DNA of 34,548 nucleotides from an uncultured Prevotella sp. (GTDB lineage: Bacteria > Bacteroidota > Bacteroidia > Bacteroidales > Bacteroidaceae). The stretch is taken from positions 1 through 34,548 of the forward strand of contig ONKL01000028.1 of NCBI GenBank assembly GCA_900318395.1, given 5' to 3'. Shown in pieces: positions 1 through 8,529 of this stretch; within the stretch, counting starts at the first letter, position 1, and every line of letters begins with the position of its first letter. The notes under the pieces were generated by a model, which worked only from the letters and a program-made list of their open reading frames with translations, searched no databases and was not told the DNA's origin. The translations under genes and the position numbers were made by a program.

Positions 1-63
1 CTGAAGCAGGCTGTTGCCAAGGGTTTCATCGAGTGGAAGGACATTAAAGTGATAGGAGACTAA
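1..63 (+). CDS. rpmB: 50S ribosomal protein L28, C-terminal fragment
   Basis: The window opens inside a reading frame whose last 20 residues end in [14 protein letters not shown] before a TAA stop. The ending matches the C-terminal tail of ribosomal protein L28, and the next two genes are the usual Bacteroidetes partners rpmG and the DUF4295 gene. L28 is a small protein of the large ribosomal subunit. Only the tail is visible, so the call rests on the short match plus gene order. It is cut by the window edge and not by mutation. Confidence 0.75.
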   Translation: MKQAVAKGFIEWKDIKVIGD

Positions 64-67
64 GAAG

Positions 68-259
68 ATGGCAAGCAAGAAAGCAAAAGGTAATCGCGTG
101 CAGGTGATCCTGGAGTGCACTGAGCACAAGAACAGTGGCATGCCTGGTACAAGCCGTTACGTGACCACAAAGAACCGTAAGAATACGCCTGAGCGTATGG
201 AGCTGATGAAGTATAACCCCATCCTGAAGAAGATGACTCTTCACAAGGAAATTAAATAA
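68..259 (+). CDS. rpmG: 50S ribosomal protein L33
   Basis: A 63-aa basic protein with the L33 pattern: a [15 protein letters not shown] strand, then [23 protein letters not shown] and a K-rich end. Length is normal for the family. It has only one cysteine, so it is the zinc-independent form that lacks the two CxxC pairs. It starts five bases after the L28 stop and is followed within 15 bases by the DUF4295 gene, so the three are very probably co-transcribed. L33 sits in the large ribosomal subunit near the E site. Nothing unusual is seen. Confidence 0.96.
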   Translation: MASKKAKGNRVQVILECTEHKNSGMPGTSRYVTTKNRKNTPERMELMKYNPILKKMTLHKEIK

Positions 260-271
260 TACGACTGAAGT

Positions 272-430
272 ATGGCAAAGAAAACCGTCGCTACCCTCCA
301 CGAAGGCTCAAAGGATGGTCGCGCTTACACAAAGGTTATCAAGATGGTGAAGAGCCCTAAGACGGGTGCTTACATCTTCGACGAGCAGATGGTTCCCAAC
401 GAGGCTGTTAAAGACTTCTTCAAGAACTAA
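272..430 (+). CDS. DUF4295 family small basic protein
   Basis: A 52-aa protein starting MAKKTVATLHEGSKDG and ending in AVKDFFKN. This is the small Bacteroidetes-specific protein (DUF4295) that regularly follows L28 and L33. It is lysine-rich and soluble, with no membrane segment. The position and charge suggest a ribosome-associated role, but no function is established that I know of. It ends the ribosomal operon: a strong hairpin with a T-run follows 31 bases after the stop. It is too short to be reported by many gene callers, but length, start and context are all typical. Confidence 0.88.
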   Translation: MAKKTVATLHEGSKDGRAYTKVIKMVKSPKTGAYIFDEQMVPNEAVKDFFKN

Positions 431-461
431 GTAAGATTTATTTTAATTTTACATAAAAATG

Positions 462-495
462 AGGGGTTGCAAGTTAAATTGCAACCTCTTTTTTT
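462..495 (+). terminator. Rho-independent terminator after the L28-L33-DUF4295 operon
   Basis: An 11-bp stem built around GGTTGCAA (465-472) and TTGCAACC (479-486), a 6-nt loop, and a run of T from 489 to 495. It separates the ribosomal operon from the ftsY promoter. Confidence 0.9.
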
Positions 496-523
496 GCGGT
501 TTCATCGAAAATTATTATCTTTG
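493..523 (+). promoter_or_regulatory. Bacteroidetes-type promoter of ftsY
   Basis: TTTG at 493-496 and TATCTTTG at 516-523 are separated by 19 bases. This fits the primary sigma factor consensus of Bacteroidetes (TTTG, about 19-21 nt, TAnnTTTG). The -33 box overlaps the end of the preceding terminator T-run. The ftsY ATG lies 20 bases downstream of the -7 box, so the leader is short. Confidence 0.85.
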
Positions 524-543
524 CACGCGTAATTGAAAGCATT

Positions 544-1494
544 ATGGGAATTTTCGGATTTTTTAATAAGGATAAGAAGGAAACGCTCGACAAGGGCTTG
601 GAGAAAACCAAGACCAGCGTTTTCAGTAAACTGGCCCGTGCGGTAGCTGGTAAGTCGAAGGTTGATGACGATGTGCTCGACAATCTCGAGGAAGTGCTTA
701 TCACGAGTGATGTGGGCGTCGACACGACGCTGAAGATCATCGGGCGCATCGAGGAGCGCGTGGCGCGCGACAAGTATGTCAGCACCTCGGAGCTGAATGG
801 CATCCTGCGCGATGAAATCGCAGATTTGCTGGCAGAGAACAATTCGGAGGATAACGACAACTGGGATCTGCCCAGCGACCATAAGCCCTACGTGATTCTC
901 GTGGTGGGCGTGAACGGCGTGGGTAAGACCACGACCATCGGTAAGCTCGCTTGGCAATTCAAGCAGGCAGGCAAGAAGGTATATCTGGGTGCTGCTGACA
1001 CATTCCGTGCAGCAGCCGTAGAGCAGCTTTGCATCTGGGGTGAGCGCGTAGGCGTGCCCGTGGTGAAGCAGCAGATGGGCTCTGACCCTGCCTCGGTGGC
1101 TTTCGACACCCTGCAGAGTGCGAAGGCCAATGGTGCCGACGTCGTGCTGATCGATACGGCAGGGCGCCTGCACAACAAAGTTGGCTTGATGAACGAGTTG
1201 AAGAAGATCAAGGACGTGATGAAGAAGGTGCTGCCCGAGGCTCCCGACGAGGTGATGCTCGTGCTCGATGGCTCTACGGGACAGAACGCCTTTGAGCAGG
1301 CCAAGCAGTTTGCTGCCGTTACGCAGATTACCTCGCTGGCCATCACGAAACTCGACGGTACTGCCAAGGGCGGCGTGGTGATCGGTATCAGCGACCAGCT
1401 GAAGGTGCCCGTGAAGTATATCGGACTGGGTGAGGGTATGCAGGACTTGCAGCTCTTCAATAAACGACAGTTCGTGGATTCGCTTTTTAAGTGA
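544..1494 (+). CDS. ftsY: Signal recognition particle receptor FtsY
   Basis: A 316-aa SRP-GTPase. It shows the N-terminal helical N domain (roughly 1-105), the G1 loop GVNGVGKTT (122-130), then GAADTFRAAAVEQL, DTAGRLHN and TKLDGTAKGG in the expected order, ending in GLGEGMQDLQLF. FtsY receives ribosome-SRP complexes at the inner membrane and docks them on SecYEG. The acidic A domain found in E. coli is absent; the protein starts with a short amphipathic MGIFGFFNK segment that could contact membrane. The gene follows its own promoter. Its stop codon lies inside a short-period repeat (GTGAATAGTGAAAA) that runs up to the rimO start. Confidence 0.97.
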   Translation: MGIFGFFNKDKKETLDKGLEKTKTSVFSKLARAVAGKSKVDDDVLDNLEEVLITSDVGVDTTLKIIGRIEERVARDKYVSTSELNGILRDEIADLLAENNSEDNDNWDLPSDHKPYVILVVGVNGVGKTTTIGKLAWQFKQAGKKVYLGAADTFRAAAVEQLCIWGERVGVPVVKQQMGSDPASVAFDTLQSAKANGADVVLIDTAGRLHNKVGLMNELKKIKDVMKKVLPEAPDEVMLVLDGSTGQNAFEQAKQFAAVTQITSLAITKLDGTAKGGVVIGISDQLKVPVKYIGLGEGMQDLQLFNKRQFVDSLFK

Positions 1495-1542
1495 ATAGTG
1501 AAAAGTGAATAGTGAAAAGTGAATAGTGAAAAGTGAATAGTG
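1490..1542 (+). repeat. Tandem 14-bp repeat between ftsY and rimO
   Basis: About 3.7 copies of GTGAATAGTGAAAA fill the gap between the two genes and supply the ftsY stop (TGA at 1492-1494). A related tract (GTGAAAAGTGAA...) lies before the DUF58 gene at 5507-5545. It appears to be simple-sequence spacer DNA. Confidence 0.8.
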
Positions 1543-2847
1543 ATGAAGACGATCGATATTATATCACTTGGGTGCTCTAAGAACCTTGTTGACAGCGAGG
1601 TGCTGATGGGCTTGATGGAGGCCAACGGCTATGTGTGTACGCACGATAGCGATGACCCGCAGGGTGAGATTGTCGTCGTGAATACCTGCGGTTTCATCGC
1701 TGATGCCAAGGAGGAGAGTATTAATACGATTCTCGAATTTGCACAGGCGAAGACTGAAGGAAGAATCAAAAAGCTATTCGTAATGGGCTGCCTATCAGAA
1801 AGATATCTTGCAGAACTTGAAGCAGAGATTCCAGAAGTCGATTGCTGGTATGGTAAGTTTAACTACCGTCAGCTGCTACAGGATCTGGAAGGCAGTTCGT
1901 TCGAGGCCTGCGAGGGCAAGCGCCATATCACGACGCCCCGCCACTATGCCTATATCAAGATTAGTGAGGGCTGCGACCGCCATTGTGCCTATTGCGCCAT
2001 TCCACTGATTACCGGCAAGCATCAGAGCCGGCCGATGACGGAGATCCTCGACGAGGTGCGACAGCTGGTGAAGGATGGTACGAAGGAGTTTAACGTGATA
2101 GCCCAGGAGCTGACCTATTATGGTGTAGACCTTGATGGTAAGCAGCATATTGCCGAACTCATCGAGCAGATGGCAGATATTCCGGGCGTGGAGTGGATTC
2201 GTCTGCATTACGCCTATCCGACGCATTTCCCCTGGGATCTGTTGCGTGTGATGCGTGAGAAGCCCAATGTGTGCAAATATCTCGACATCGCCTTGCAGCA
2301 CATCTCAGACAATATGCTCTCGCGGATGCGCCGCCATGTGACGAAGGAAGAGACTTACGAACTGGTGCGCCGCCTGCGTGAGGAGGTGCCTGGCATCCAT
2401 ATCCGCACCACGCTGATGGTGGGATTCCCTGGAGAGACCGATGAGGACTTCGAGGAATTGAAGGCCTTCGTGAAGTGGGCGCGCTTTGAGCGTATGGGTG
2501 CTTTCGCCTATTCCGAGGAGGAAGGGACCTATTCGGCTGAACACTATCAGGACGATGTGCCTGAGGAGTTGAAGCTGGCACGACTCGACAAACTGATGCA
2601 CATCCAGCAGAACATCAGTGCGGAGCTCGAAGCCGAGAAGATAGGGCAGACACTGAAGGTCATCATCGACCGCCAGGAGGGCGACTACTATGTGGGTCGC
2701 ACGGAATTCTGCTCACCAGAGGTCGATCCCGAGGTGCTCATCCCTGTCGAAGAGCGTCGGCTGAAGATAGGCGCGTTCTACGATGTGCAGATTACCGACT
2801 CGGAAGAATTTGATTTATACGGAACAACTATTTACAGCGAAATATGA
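1543..2847 (+). CDS. rimO: Ribosomal protein uS12 methylthiotransferase RimO
   Basis: A 434-aa radical SAM methylthiotransferase that adds a methylthio group to an aspartate of ribosomal protein S12. The N-terminal UPF0004 domain carries the three cysteines of the first iron-sulfur cluster (GCSKNLVDSE with Cys11, NTCGF, VMGCLSE). The radical SAM motif CDRHCAYC places Cys144, Cys148 and Cys151 for the SAM-binding cluster. A TRAM-like C-terminus follows from about residue 370. The start is ATG at 1543; a GTG one codon earlier belongs to the upstream repeat. RimO rather than MiaB is indicated by GCSKNLVDSE and by HQSRPMTEILDE. The HU gene overlaps the 3' end by 4 bases. Confidence 0.95.
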   Translation: MKTIDIISLGCSKNLVDSEVLMGLMEANGYVCTHDSDDPQGEIVVVNTCGFIADAKEESINTILEFAQAKTEGRIKKLFVMGCLSERYLAELEAEIPEVDCWYGKFNYRQLLQDLEGSSFEACEGKRHITTPRHYAYIKISEGCDRHCAYCAIPLITGKHQSRPMTEILDEVRQLVKDGTKEFNVIAQELTYYGVDLDGKQHIAELIEQMADIPGVEWIRLHYAYPTHFPWDLLRVMREKPNVCKYLDIALQHISDNMLSRMRRHVTKEETYELVRRLREEVPGIHIRTTLMVGFPGETDEDFEELKAFVKWARFERMGAFAYSEEEGTYSAEHYQDDVPEELKLARLDKLMHIQQNISAELEAEKIGQTLKVIIDRQEGDYYVGRTEFCSPEVDPEVLIPVEERRLKIGAFYDVQITDSEEFDLYGTTIYSEI

Positions 2848-3131
2848 ACAACAAGGACTTTATCGCAGAATTAGCACAGCGTACGGGGTTTACGGCAGAA
2901 GATACCCAGAAGTATGTGAACAGCATCGTCGAGGCGATGGGCGACCATTTCCAGGAAAGCGACTCGGTACTTATTCCCACATTCGGGACTTTCGAAGTGA
3001 AGAAGAAACTGGAGCGCGTGATGGTGAATCCCTCAACCGGGCTCCGCATGCTTGTTCCGCCGAAACTTGTCCTAAGTTTCAAGCCGAATATCAGTTGGAA
3101 AGAACGCGTAAAGAATGGAGGAACTGAGTGA
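2844..3131 (+). CDS. HU/IHF-family DNA-binding protein
   Basis: A 95-aa protein with the HU fold signature: N-terminal helices (NNKDFIAELAQRTGFTAEDTQKYVNSIVEAM), then the beta-arm segment with IPTFGTFEVKKK and the region NPSTGLRMLVPPK in place of the usual NPxTG...IPA. It is therefore a diverged HU paralogue and probably not the main HU. It overlaps rimO by ATGA and the next HU-like gene by one base, so rimO and the two HU-type genes form one tight transcription unit. The likely role is DNA bending, perhaps as a partner of the membrane-linked HU protein that follows; the pairing is inference. Confidence 0.88.
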   Translation: MNNKDFIAELAQRTGFTAEDTQKYVNSIVEAMGDHFQESDSVLIPTFGTFEVKKKLERVMVNPSTGLRMLVPPKLVLSFKPNISWKERVKNGGTE

Positions 3132-4465
3132 TGGGAAAGATTTCGATACAGGATTTGAGCTCTGTGCTCGTTGAGAAGAGAGGTCTGAGCAAGAAAGATG
3201 CCTCGAACTTCATCACTGAGATGTTCGACATCGTTCAGCAGGAACTTGAGAAGGATAAAATCGTCAAGATCAAGGGTCTCGGCACGTTTAAGATCATCGA
3301 TGTTGACGATCGTGAGAGCGTGAATGTGAATACTGGCGAGCGTGTGCTGATCGAGGGCCATGGTAAGATCACCTTTACCCCCGATTCGCTGATGAAGGAA
3401 CTTGTCAACAAGCCCTTCTCACAGTTTGAGACTGTCGTGCTGAACGATGGCGTGGAGTTTGAAGAACCCAAGGAGGAGGCTGCAGAGCCTCAGGACACTT
3501 CGAATGCCGATCCTTCATCGATGGCATTGGTAGATTTCGGTCTTGGCAATGTGAAGGCCGATCTCTCCAGCTTCCCCGTTATAGGAGATGACGTCAAGAA
3601 GGGTACCGATGGAATCGTTGAGAAACCGGTAAAAAAGGAAGTTGTTGCCGAGAAGCCTGCAGCAGAAGCGCCAGTTGTGGAAAAACCAGCAGAAGAACCT
3701 GTGGCAGAAAAGCCTGTAGCAGAAAAGCCTGTAGCAGAAAAACCTGCAGCAGAAAAACCTGCAGCAGAAAAACCTGCAGCAAAAGCGCCTGTAGCAGAAA
3801 AGCCTTCAGCCGAAGAACCCGTAGCAGAGAAACCCTCAGAAGATCTTTCTGCAGCAGATCCCGCCTCCGATGGAATCGGCGATGAAGATGTGGTTTATGA
3901 CGATGAAGAGGAGAATTCTGGTGGTAAGTCCTGGCTCTGGGCGCTGATAGGTTGTGTGGTCGGTCTTGCCTGCGGTTATCTGTTGGGCAATTACTTCCCC
4001 TTCACAGCGTCTTCGCAGGAACCACAGCCACAGGAGCAGGTGGCTCCGGCAAAGCCTGTCGTAGCGCAGAAGAATTCCGTCTTGACCGATAGTCTGGAGA
4101 CCGTCGGTGAACCCGCAGAAGAAGTCGCTAAGGCTGCAGAGGCTGCAAAGCCTGAAGAGTCAGCCAAGGCCGATGCCCCCAAGGCAGCAGAAGACCCCAC
4201 AGCAGAACTCTCGGCCAAATATGCCGCTAAGGACAATCGTGTGCGTCTGGGCGCCTATCATATCGTAGGTACCGATAAGGTTATCAAGGCCAAGGAAGGT
4301 CAGACACTCGGGAAGATATCGCGCACCTATCTGGGACCGGATATGGAGTGCTATATGGAGGTCTATAACGACATGAAGGCCAGCGATGTGCTGAAGGCCG
4401 GACAGGAAGTGAAGATTCCCAAGTTGGTGTGGAAGAGGGCTGCGAGGGCCAAATCGGCTAAATGA
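3131..4465 (+). CDS. HU-domain protein with Ala/Glu/Lys/Pro repeats, membrane segment and LysM-like domain
   Basis: A 444-aa multi-domain protein. Residues 1-95 are HU-like ([32 protein letters not shown], then [11 protein letters not shown]). Residues about 165-240 are a low-complexity tract of [10 protein letters not shown] units. A single hydrophobic segment (about 266-288, [19 protein letters not shown]) should cross the membrane. A second Ala/Glu/Lys-rich linker leads to a C-terminal LysM-like domain (about 375-435: [31 protein letters not shown]). The predicted topology puts the HU domain in the cytoplasm and the LysM domain in the periplasm, where it could touch peptidoglycan. The ATG overlaps the stop of the preceding HU gene. 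Similar HU-plus-envelope fusions exist in Bacteroidetes; the DNA-to-wall tether role is inference. Confidence 0.85.
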   Translation: MGKISIQDLSSVLVEKRGLSKKDASNFITEMFDIVQQELEKDKIVKIKGLGTFKIIDVDDRESVNVNTGERVLIEGHGKITFTPDSLMKELVNKPFSQFETVVLNDGVEFEEPKEEAAEPQDTSNADPSSMALVDFGLGNVKADLSSFPVIGDDVKKGTDGIVEKPVKKEVVAEKPAAEAPVVEKPAEEPVAEKPVAEKPVAEKPAAEKPAAEKPAAKAPVAEKPSAEEPVAEKPSEDLSAADPASDGIGDEDVVYDDEEENSGGKSWLWALIGCVVGLACGYLLGNYFPFTASSQEPQPQEQVAPAKPVVAQKNSVLTDSLETVGEPAEEVAKAAEAAKPEESAKADAPKAAEDPTAELSAKYAAKDNRVRLGAYHIVGTDKVIKAKEGQTLGKISRTYLGPDMECYMEVYNDMKASDVLKAGQEVKIPKLVWKRAARAKSAK

Positions 4466-4508
4466 TGAACATTTATTGAGACAACAATATAAAAACGAAA
4501 AGAATATT

Positions 4509-5504
4509 ATGGCAGAAGCTATTGATATCCGTGAATTGAATATCCGGATTGAACAACAAAGCGCATTTGTGACGAATCTTGTAAGCGGTATGGACCGCGT
4601 GATTGTGGGGCAGAAGCATCTTGTAGACTCGCTCCTCATCGGACTGTTGAGTGATGGACATATCCTGCTCGAAGGTGTTCCTGGACTGGCTAAGACCTTG
4701 GCCATCAAGACCCTCTCGCAGCTGATTGATGCTGATTACAGCCGTATTCAGTTTACGCCCGACCTCTTGCCTGCCGATGTCATCGGTACGATGATCTATT
4801 CGCAGAAGGACGAGAAGTTCCAGGTGAAGAAGGGCCCCGTGTTTGCTAACTTCGTGTTGGCAGATGAAATCAACCGTGCTCCGGCAAAGGTGCAGAGTGC
4901 CTTGCTCGAGGCCATGCAGGAGAAGCAGGTGACCATCGGCAGCGAGACCTTCCAGTTGCCTAATCCTTTCCTCGTGATGGCCACGCAGAACCCCATTGAG
5001 CAGGAGGGTACCTATCCGCTGCCCGAGGCACAGGTAGACCGTTTCATGTTGAAGGTGGTGATCGACTATCCCTCACTCGACGAGGAGAAGAAGATTATCC
5101 GCGAGAACATCGCCGGCGAGATGCCAGAGGTAACACCCGTCACCACAGCCGATGCCATCCTGAGGGCTCGCAGCGTGGTGCGCGAGGTCTATCTCGACGA
5201 GAAGATCGAGCAGTATATTGCCGACATCGTCTTTGCCACCCGTTATCCCGATCGCTATGCTCTGACGGAATTGAAGGATATGATTTCCTTCGGTGGTTCT
5301 CCCCGTGCCAGCATCAATCTGGCGAAGGCTGCCCGTGCCTACGCTTTCATCAAGCGTCGTGGCTATGTGGTGCCTGAGGATGTGCGTGCTGTGGCTCACG
5401 ATGTGCTCCGTCATCGTATCGGACTCACCTACGAGGCCGAGGCCAGCAACATCACTAGCGAGGAGATTGTTTCAAAGATCATCAATAAGGTTGAAGTACC
5501 TTGA
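4509..5504 (+). CDS. moxR: MoxR-family AAA+ ATPase, first gene of the Bat operon
   Basis: A 331-aa AAA+ protein of the MoxR family. Walker A is GVPGLAKT (56-63), Walker B is VLADEIN (about 116-122), sensor 1 is MATQNPIEQEGTYPLPEAQ, and the arginine-rich sensor-2 region is FGGSPRASINLAKAARAYA. MoxR proteins act as chaperones that help insert metals or assemble partner VWA-domain proteins. The VWA/DUF58 gene and batA-batB follow directly, the standard MoxR context. The start is the ATG at 4509, which gives the usual N-terminus; an in-frame ATG 11 codons earlier lies in A-rich leader. The spacer to the next gene is the GTGAAAAGTGAATA repeat. Confidence 0.94.
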   Translation: MAEAIDIRELNIRIEQQSAFVTNLVSGMDRVIVGQKHLVDSLLIGLLSDGHILLEGVPGLAKTLAIKTLSQLIDADYSRIQFTPDLLPADVIGTMIYSQKDEKFQVKKGPVFANFVLADEINRAPAKVQSALLEAMQEKQVTIGSETFQLPNPFLVMATQNPIEQEGTYPLPEAQVDRFMLKVVIDYPSLDEEKKIIRENIAGEMPEVTPVTTADAILRARSVVREVYLDEKIEQYIADIVFATRYPDRYALTELKDMISFGGSPRASINLAKAARAYAFIKRRGYVVPEDVRAVAHDVLRHRIGLTYEAEASNITSEEIVSKIINKVEVP

Positions 5505-5542
5505 TGAGTGAAAAGTGAAAGGTGAATAGTGAAAAGTGAATA

Positions 5543-6412
5543 GTGGAAACTTCTGAAATAATCAAGAAAGTCCGTAAGATTGAGATCAAGACGCGCGGTC
5601 TGAGCTCAAACATCTTTGCAGGTCAGTATCACTCAGCCTTCAAGGGCAGGGGTATGGCCTTCAGCGAGGTGCGCGAGTATCAGTTCGGTGACGATGTGCG
5701 TGATATCGACTGGAACGTAACAGCCCGATTCCATCGGCCTTATGTGAAGGTGTTCGAGGAGGAGCGCGAGCTGACGGTGATGCTGCTGATCGATGTCAGC
5801 GGCTCGTTGGATTTCGGTACCCAGAAGCAGATGAAGCGCGACATGGTGACAGAGATTGCGGCCACGATTGCCTTCAGCGCCATCCAGAACAACGATAAAA
5901 TCGGTGTCATCTTCTTCTCCGACAAGATCGAGAAGTACATTCCACCGAAGAAAGGTCGTAAGCATATCCTCTATATCATCCGTGAGATGCTCGACTTCGA
6001 ACCCGAGTCGAAGCGTACCGATGTGAAGCAGGCCGTAGAGTTCCTCTCCAGCGTGCAGAAGCGTCGCACGACGGCTTTTATCCTCAGCGACTTCTATGCG
6101 CGCAACGACTTCCAGCACTCGCTGCAGATAGCCAGTCGTAAGCACGATGTGGTGGCCATCCAGGTCTACGATGTCCGTGCGCGTGAGTTGCCTGACGTAG
6201 GATTGATGAAGGTGGTCGATGCCGAGACAGGCTTCGAGCAGTATGTGGATACCAGTTCGAGGGCTCTGCGCGTCGCCTATAACCGTTACTGGACGGGGCG
6301 TCAGAACCTGTTACAAGAGACATTCAATAAAAGTAGTGTCGACAATGTGAGCATCGCTACCAACGAGGACTTCGTGAAGGCCCTGCTGATGTTGTTCAAA
6401 CAAAGAAGTTGA
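5543..6412 (+). CDS. DUF58 / VWA-like protein of the Bat operon
   Basis: A 289-aa cytoplasmic DUF58 protein. It carries the family signature REYQFGDDVRDIDWNVTAR (about 44-62) followed by a von Willebrand A-like region with a MIDAS-type DVSGS (84-88), consistent with metal-dependent binding to partner proteins. Start is GTG at 5543, inside the end of the upstream short-repeat spacer; no in-frame ATG lies closer. The stop overlaps the next ATG by one base. DUF58 proteins are encoded with MoxR ATPases and are thought to be their clients or adaptors. There is no membrane segment. Confidence 0.92.
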   Translation: METSEIIKKVRKIEIKTRGLSSNIFAGQYHSAFKGRGMAFSEVREYQFGDDVRDIDWNVTARFHRPYVKVFEEERELTVMLLIDVSGSLDFGTQKQMKRDMVTEIAATIAFSAIQNNDKIGVIFFSDKIEKYIPPKKGRKHILYIIREMLDFEPESKRTDVKQAVEFLSSVQKRRTTAFILSDFYARNDFQHSLQIASRKHDVVAIQVYDVRARELPDVGLMKVVDAETGFEQYVDTSSRALRVAYNRYWTGRQNLLQETFNKSSVDNVSIATNEDFVKALLMLFKQRS

Positions 6413-7482
6413 TGAAGAGAATAGTATTTCTTATCACGTTGATTGCCAGTGTACTGCGCATATCTGCACAAGTACAGGTAGAGGCTTCGATAGACTCTAT
6501 TCAGATCTTTGTGGGTGAGCAGGTACACGTCACGCTTTCAGCTACGGCAAAGGAGCAGTCGAAGGTAGAGTTCCCCCAGTTCAAGCCCACCGAGTATATC
6601 ACGCCAGGCGTCGAGGTGCTGGGTGCTGAGGAGCTTGAGGCGAAGGAGCAGGACAATGGCTTCGTGACGCGACAGATGGTCTATACGATGACCTCTTTCG
6701 ACGATACGCTCTACTATATCCCTCCGATGAAGGTGAAGATCGACGGGAAGCCCTACGAGAGCAAGAGCCTTGCCCTGAAAGTGCTTACCATCGAGGTGGA
6801 TACCACGAACGTCGACCAGTTCTTCGGTCCCAAGGACGTTCAGGATAATCCCTTCCAGTGGAGCGACTGGAGTCTGTCGTTCTGGCTCAGCGTGCTGATG
6901 CTCGTGCTGCTGGCCGCTGCCTACTACCTCTATTTGCGTCTGCGTGACAACAAGCCTATCATTACCCATATCCGCGTTGTGAAGCGGCTGTTGCCTCACC
7001 AGAAGGCCCTGCAGCAGATTGAGCAGATCAAGGCCGACAAGATGGTGGCCTCTGAGAATTCGAAGGAGTACTACACGAAGCTCACAGATACCATCCGTAA
7101 GTATATCGAGGAGCGTTATGGCTTCAATGCGATGGAGATGACCAGTAGTGAGATCATCGAGCACCTGATGGCCACCCAAGACGAGAATGCCCTCAGCGAG
7201 CTGCGCCACTTGTTCCTCACAGCCGATCTCGTGAAGTTTGCCAAATACTCCACGCTGATCAATGAGAACGATGCGAACCTCGTGAACGCCATCGACTTCA
7301 TCAATCAGACGAAGCTTGAGAACGAGCCTCAGGAAGAGACCGTGAAGCCCCAGCTCTCAGAGGAAGACCAGCGCTCGCAGAAAGCCCGTCGTGTGCTGAA
7401 ATCGGTGATTACGGCCATCTCCGTGGTGTGCCTCGCCCTCTTCGGCTACGTGGTCTATACACTATATCTGTTACTGAATTAA
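6412..7482 (+). CDS. Secreted/membrane protein of the Bat operon (BatD-like N-terminal domain, one membrane helix)
   Basis: A 356-aa protein with a signal peptide (MKRIVFLITLIASVLRISAQ), a periplasmic beta-rich domain resembling the first domain of BatD (VEASIDSIQIFVGEQVHVTLSA), a membrane helix (about 160-176, LSFWLSVLMLVLLAAAYYLYLRL), a cytoplasmic helical region (YYTKLTDTIRKYIEERYGFNAMEMTSSEII) and a last membrane helix. The cytoplasmic YYTKLTDTIRKYIEERY segment resembles the C-terminal part of BatD. It lies between the DUF58 gene and batA. I recognise it as a regular member of these operons but know no firm function or accepted gene name. Confidence 0.8.
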   Translation: MKRIVFLITLIASVLRISAQVQVEASIDSIQIFVGEQVHVTLSATAKEQSKVEFPQFKPTEYITPGVEVLGAEELEAKEQDNGFVTRQMVYTMTSFDDTLYYIPPMKVKIDGKPYESKSLALKVLTIEVDTTNVDQFFGPKDVQDNPFQWSDWSLSFWLSVLMLVLLAAAYYLYLRLRDNKPIITHIRVVKRLLPHQKALQQIEQIKADKMVASENSKEYYTKLTDTIRKYIEERYGFNAMEMTSSEIIEHLMATQDENALSELRHLFLTADLVKFAKYSTLINENDANLVNAIDFINQTKLENEPQEETVKPQLSEEDQRSQKARRVLKSVITAISVVCLALFGYVVYTLYLLLN

Positions 7483-7530
7483 AGGTAAAAAGGTAAAAAA
7501 GTAAAAGGGTAAAAAAGTAAAAAGGTAAGA
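7483..7530 (+). repeat. GGTAAAAA/AGTAAAA simple repeat before batA
   Basis: A 48-bp tract made of GGTAAAAAGGTAAAAAAGTAAAA units fills the whole gap. The same kind of tract precedes batD (10,237-10,265) and batE (12,117-12,165), and its reverse complement is found inside the signal peptide codons of batD. Confidence 0.75.
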
Positions 7531-8529
7531 ATGGAATTTGCCAATAAAGAATATCTGTTGCTGCTCCTGCTCATCATACCTTATATTATATGGTATGTGA
7601 TGTACAGGAAGAAGTCGGAGCCCACGATGCGCATGAGCGATACCTATGCGTTCCGTTTCGCCCCTCGCAGCTGGAAGGTCATGCTGATGCCCATCTCGAT
7701 GATCCTGCGTCTGGTGGCCTTCGTGATGATCGTGCTCGTGCTGGCACGTCCGCAGACCTCCAACTCATGGAAGAGCGAGACTGTTGAGGGTATCGATATC
7801 ATGCTGTCGATGGACGTCTCTACGAGTATGCTCGCCGAGGACTTGCGCCCGAACCGCATCGAGGCCGCCAAGCAGGTGGCAGCAGAGTTTATCATCGGGC
7901 GTCCCAACGACAATATCGGTCTCTGCATCTTTGCGGGCGAGTCGTTCACTCAGTGTCCGATGACTACCGATCACGCCTCGTTGCTCAATCTCCTGCAGAA
8001 TGTGCGTACGGATATTGCTGCCCGTGGTCTTATCGAGGATGGTACCGCCATCGGCATGGGACTCGCCAATGCCGTCAGTCGTCTGAAGGACTCGAAGGCC
8101 AAGAGCAAGGTGGTGATCCTGCTGACGGATGGTAGTAACAACCGTGGTGACATCTCACCGATGACGGCTGCCGAGATTGCCAAGAGCATGGGCATCCGCG
8201 TCTATACCATCGGTGTGGGTACCAATAAGGTGGCGCCTTACCCGATGCCTGTTGCTGGCGGTGTGCAGTATGTGAATATCCCGGTGGAGATCGACACGAA
8301 GACGCTGAGCTCTATAGCCAGCATCACAGAGGGCGACTTCTACCGTGCCACGAACACCAAGGAGCTGCGTAATATCTACAAGGAGATCGATAAGCTCGAG
8401 AAGAGCAAGCTTAACGTCAAGAAGTTCAGTAAGCGCTATGAGGCCTATCAGCCCTTCGCCCTTGCTGCCGTTCTGGCTCTGTTGCTCGAAATTTTGTTGC
8501 GTATAACTATATTCAGGAGGATACCGTAA
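7531..8529 (+). CDS. batA: BatA, membrane-anchored VWA-domain aerotolerance protein
   Basis: A 332-aa protein with two N-terminal membrane helices (about 8-25 and 53-72), a von Willebrand A domain whose MIDAS motif is DVSTS (95-99), a conserved LTDGSNNRGDISP, and a C-terminal membrane helix (about 305-326). This is the BatA layout; Bat proteins contribute to oxygen tolerance in Bacteroides and to envelope function in other bacteria, with the exact mechanism unsettled. The VWA domain faces the periplasm in the predicted topology. The gene overlaps batB by one base (TAATG), indicating coupled translation. Confidence 0.93.
   Translation: MEFANKEYLLLLLLIIPYIIWYVMYRKKSEPTMRMSDTYAFRFAPRSWKVMLMPISMILRLVAFVMIVLVLARPQTSNSWKSETVEGIDIMLSMDVSTSMLAEDLRPNRIEAAKQVAAEFIIGRPNDNIGLCIFAGESFTQCPMTTDHASLLNLLQNVRTDIAARGLIEDGTAIGMGLANAVSRLKDSKAKSKVVILLTDGSNNRGDISPMTAAEIAKSMGIRVYTIGVGTNKVAPYPMPVAGGVQYVNIPVEIDTKTLSSIASITEGDFYRATNTKELRNIYKEIDKLEKSKLNVKKFSKRYEAYQPFALAAVLALLLEILLRITIFRRIP

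Noticed and set aside
502-1173. A 223-codon minus-strand frame opposite ftsY
   Set aside because: ftsY has all G-domain motifs and a good promoter; the opposite frame has no recognisable domain.
1490-1542. The GTGAATAGTGAAAA tract as a CRISPR or regulatory array
   Set aside because: It is a contiguous short-period tandem repeat without spacers, and similar tracts fill other operon gaps.
3594-3782. A minus-strand frame reading [13 protein letters not shown]
   Set aside because: It is the antisense of the AEKPV repeat in the HU-LysM gene; low-complexity coding DNA opens such frames by chance.
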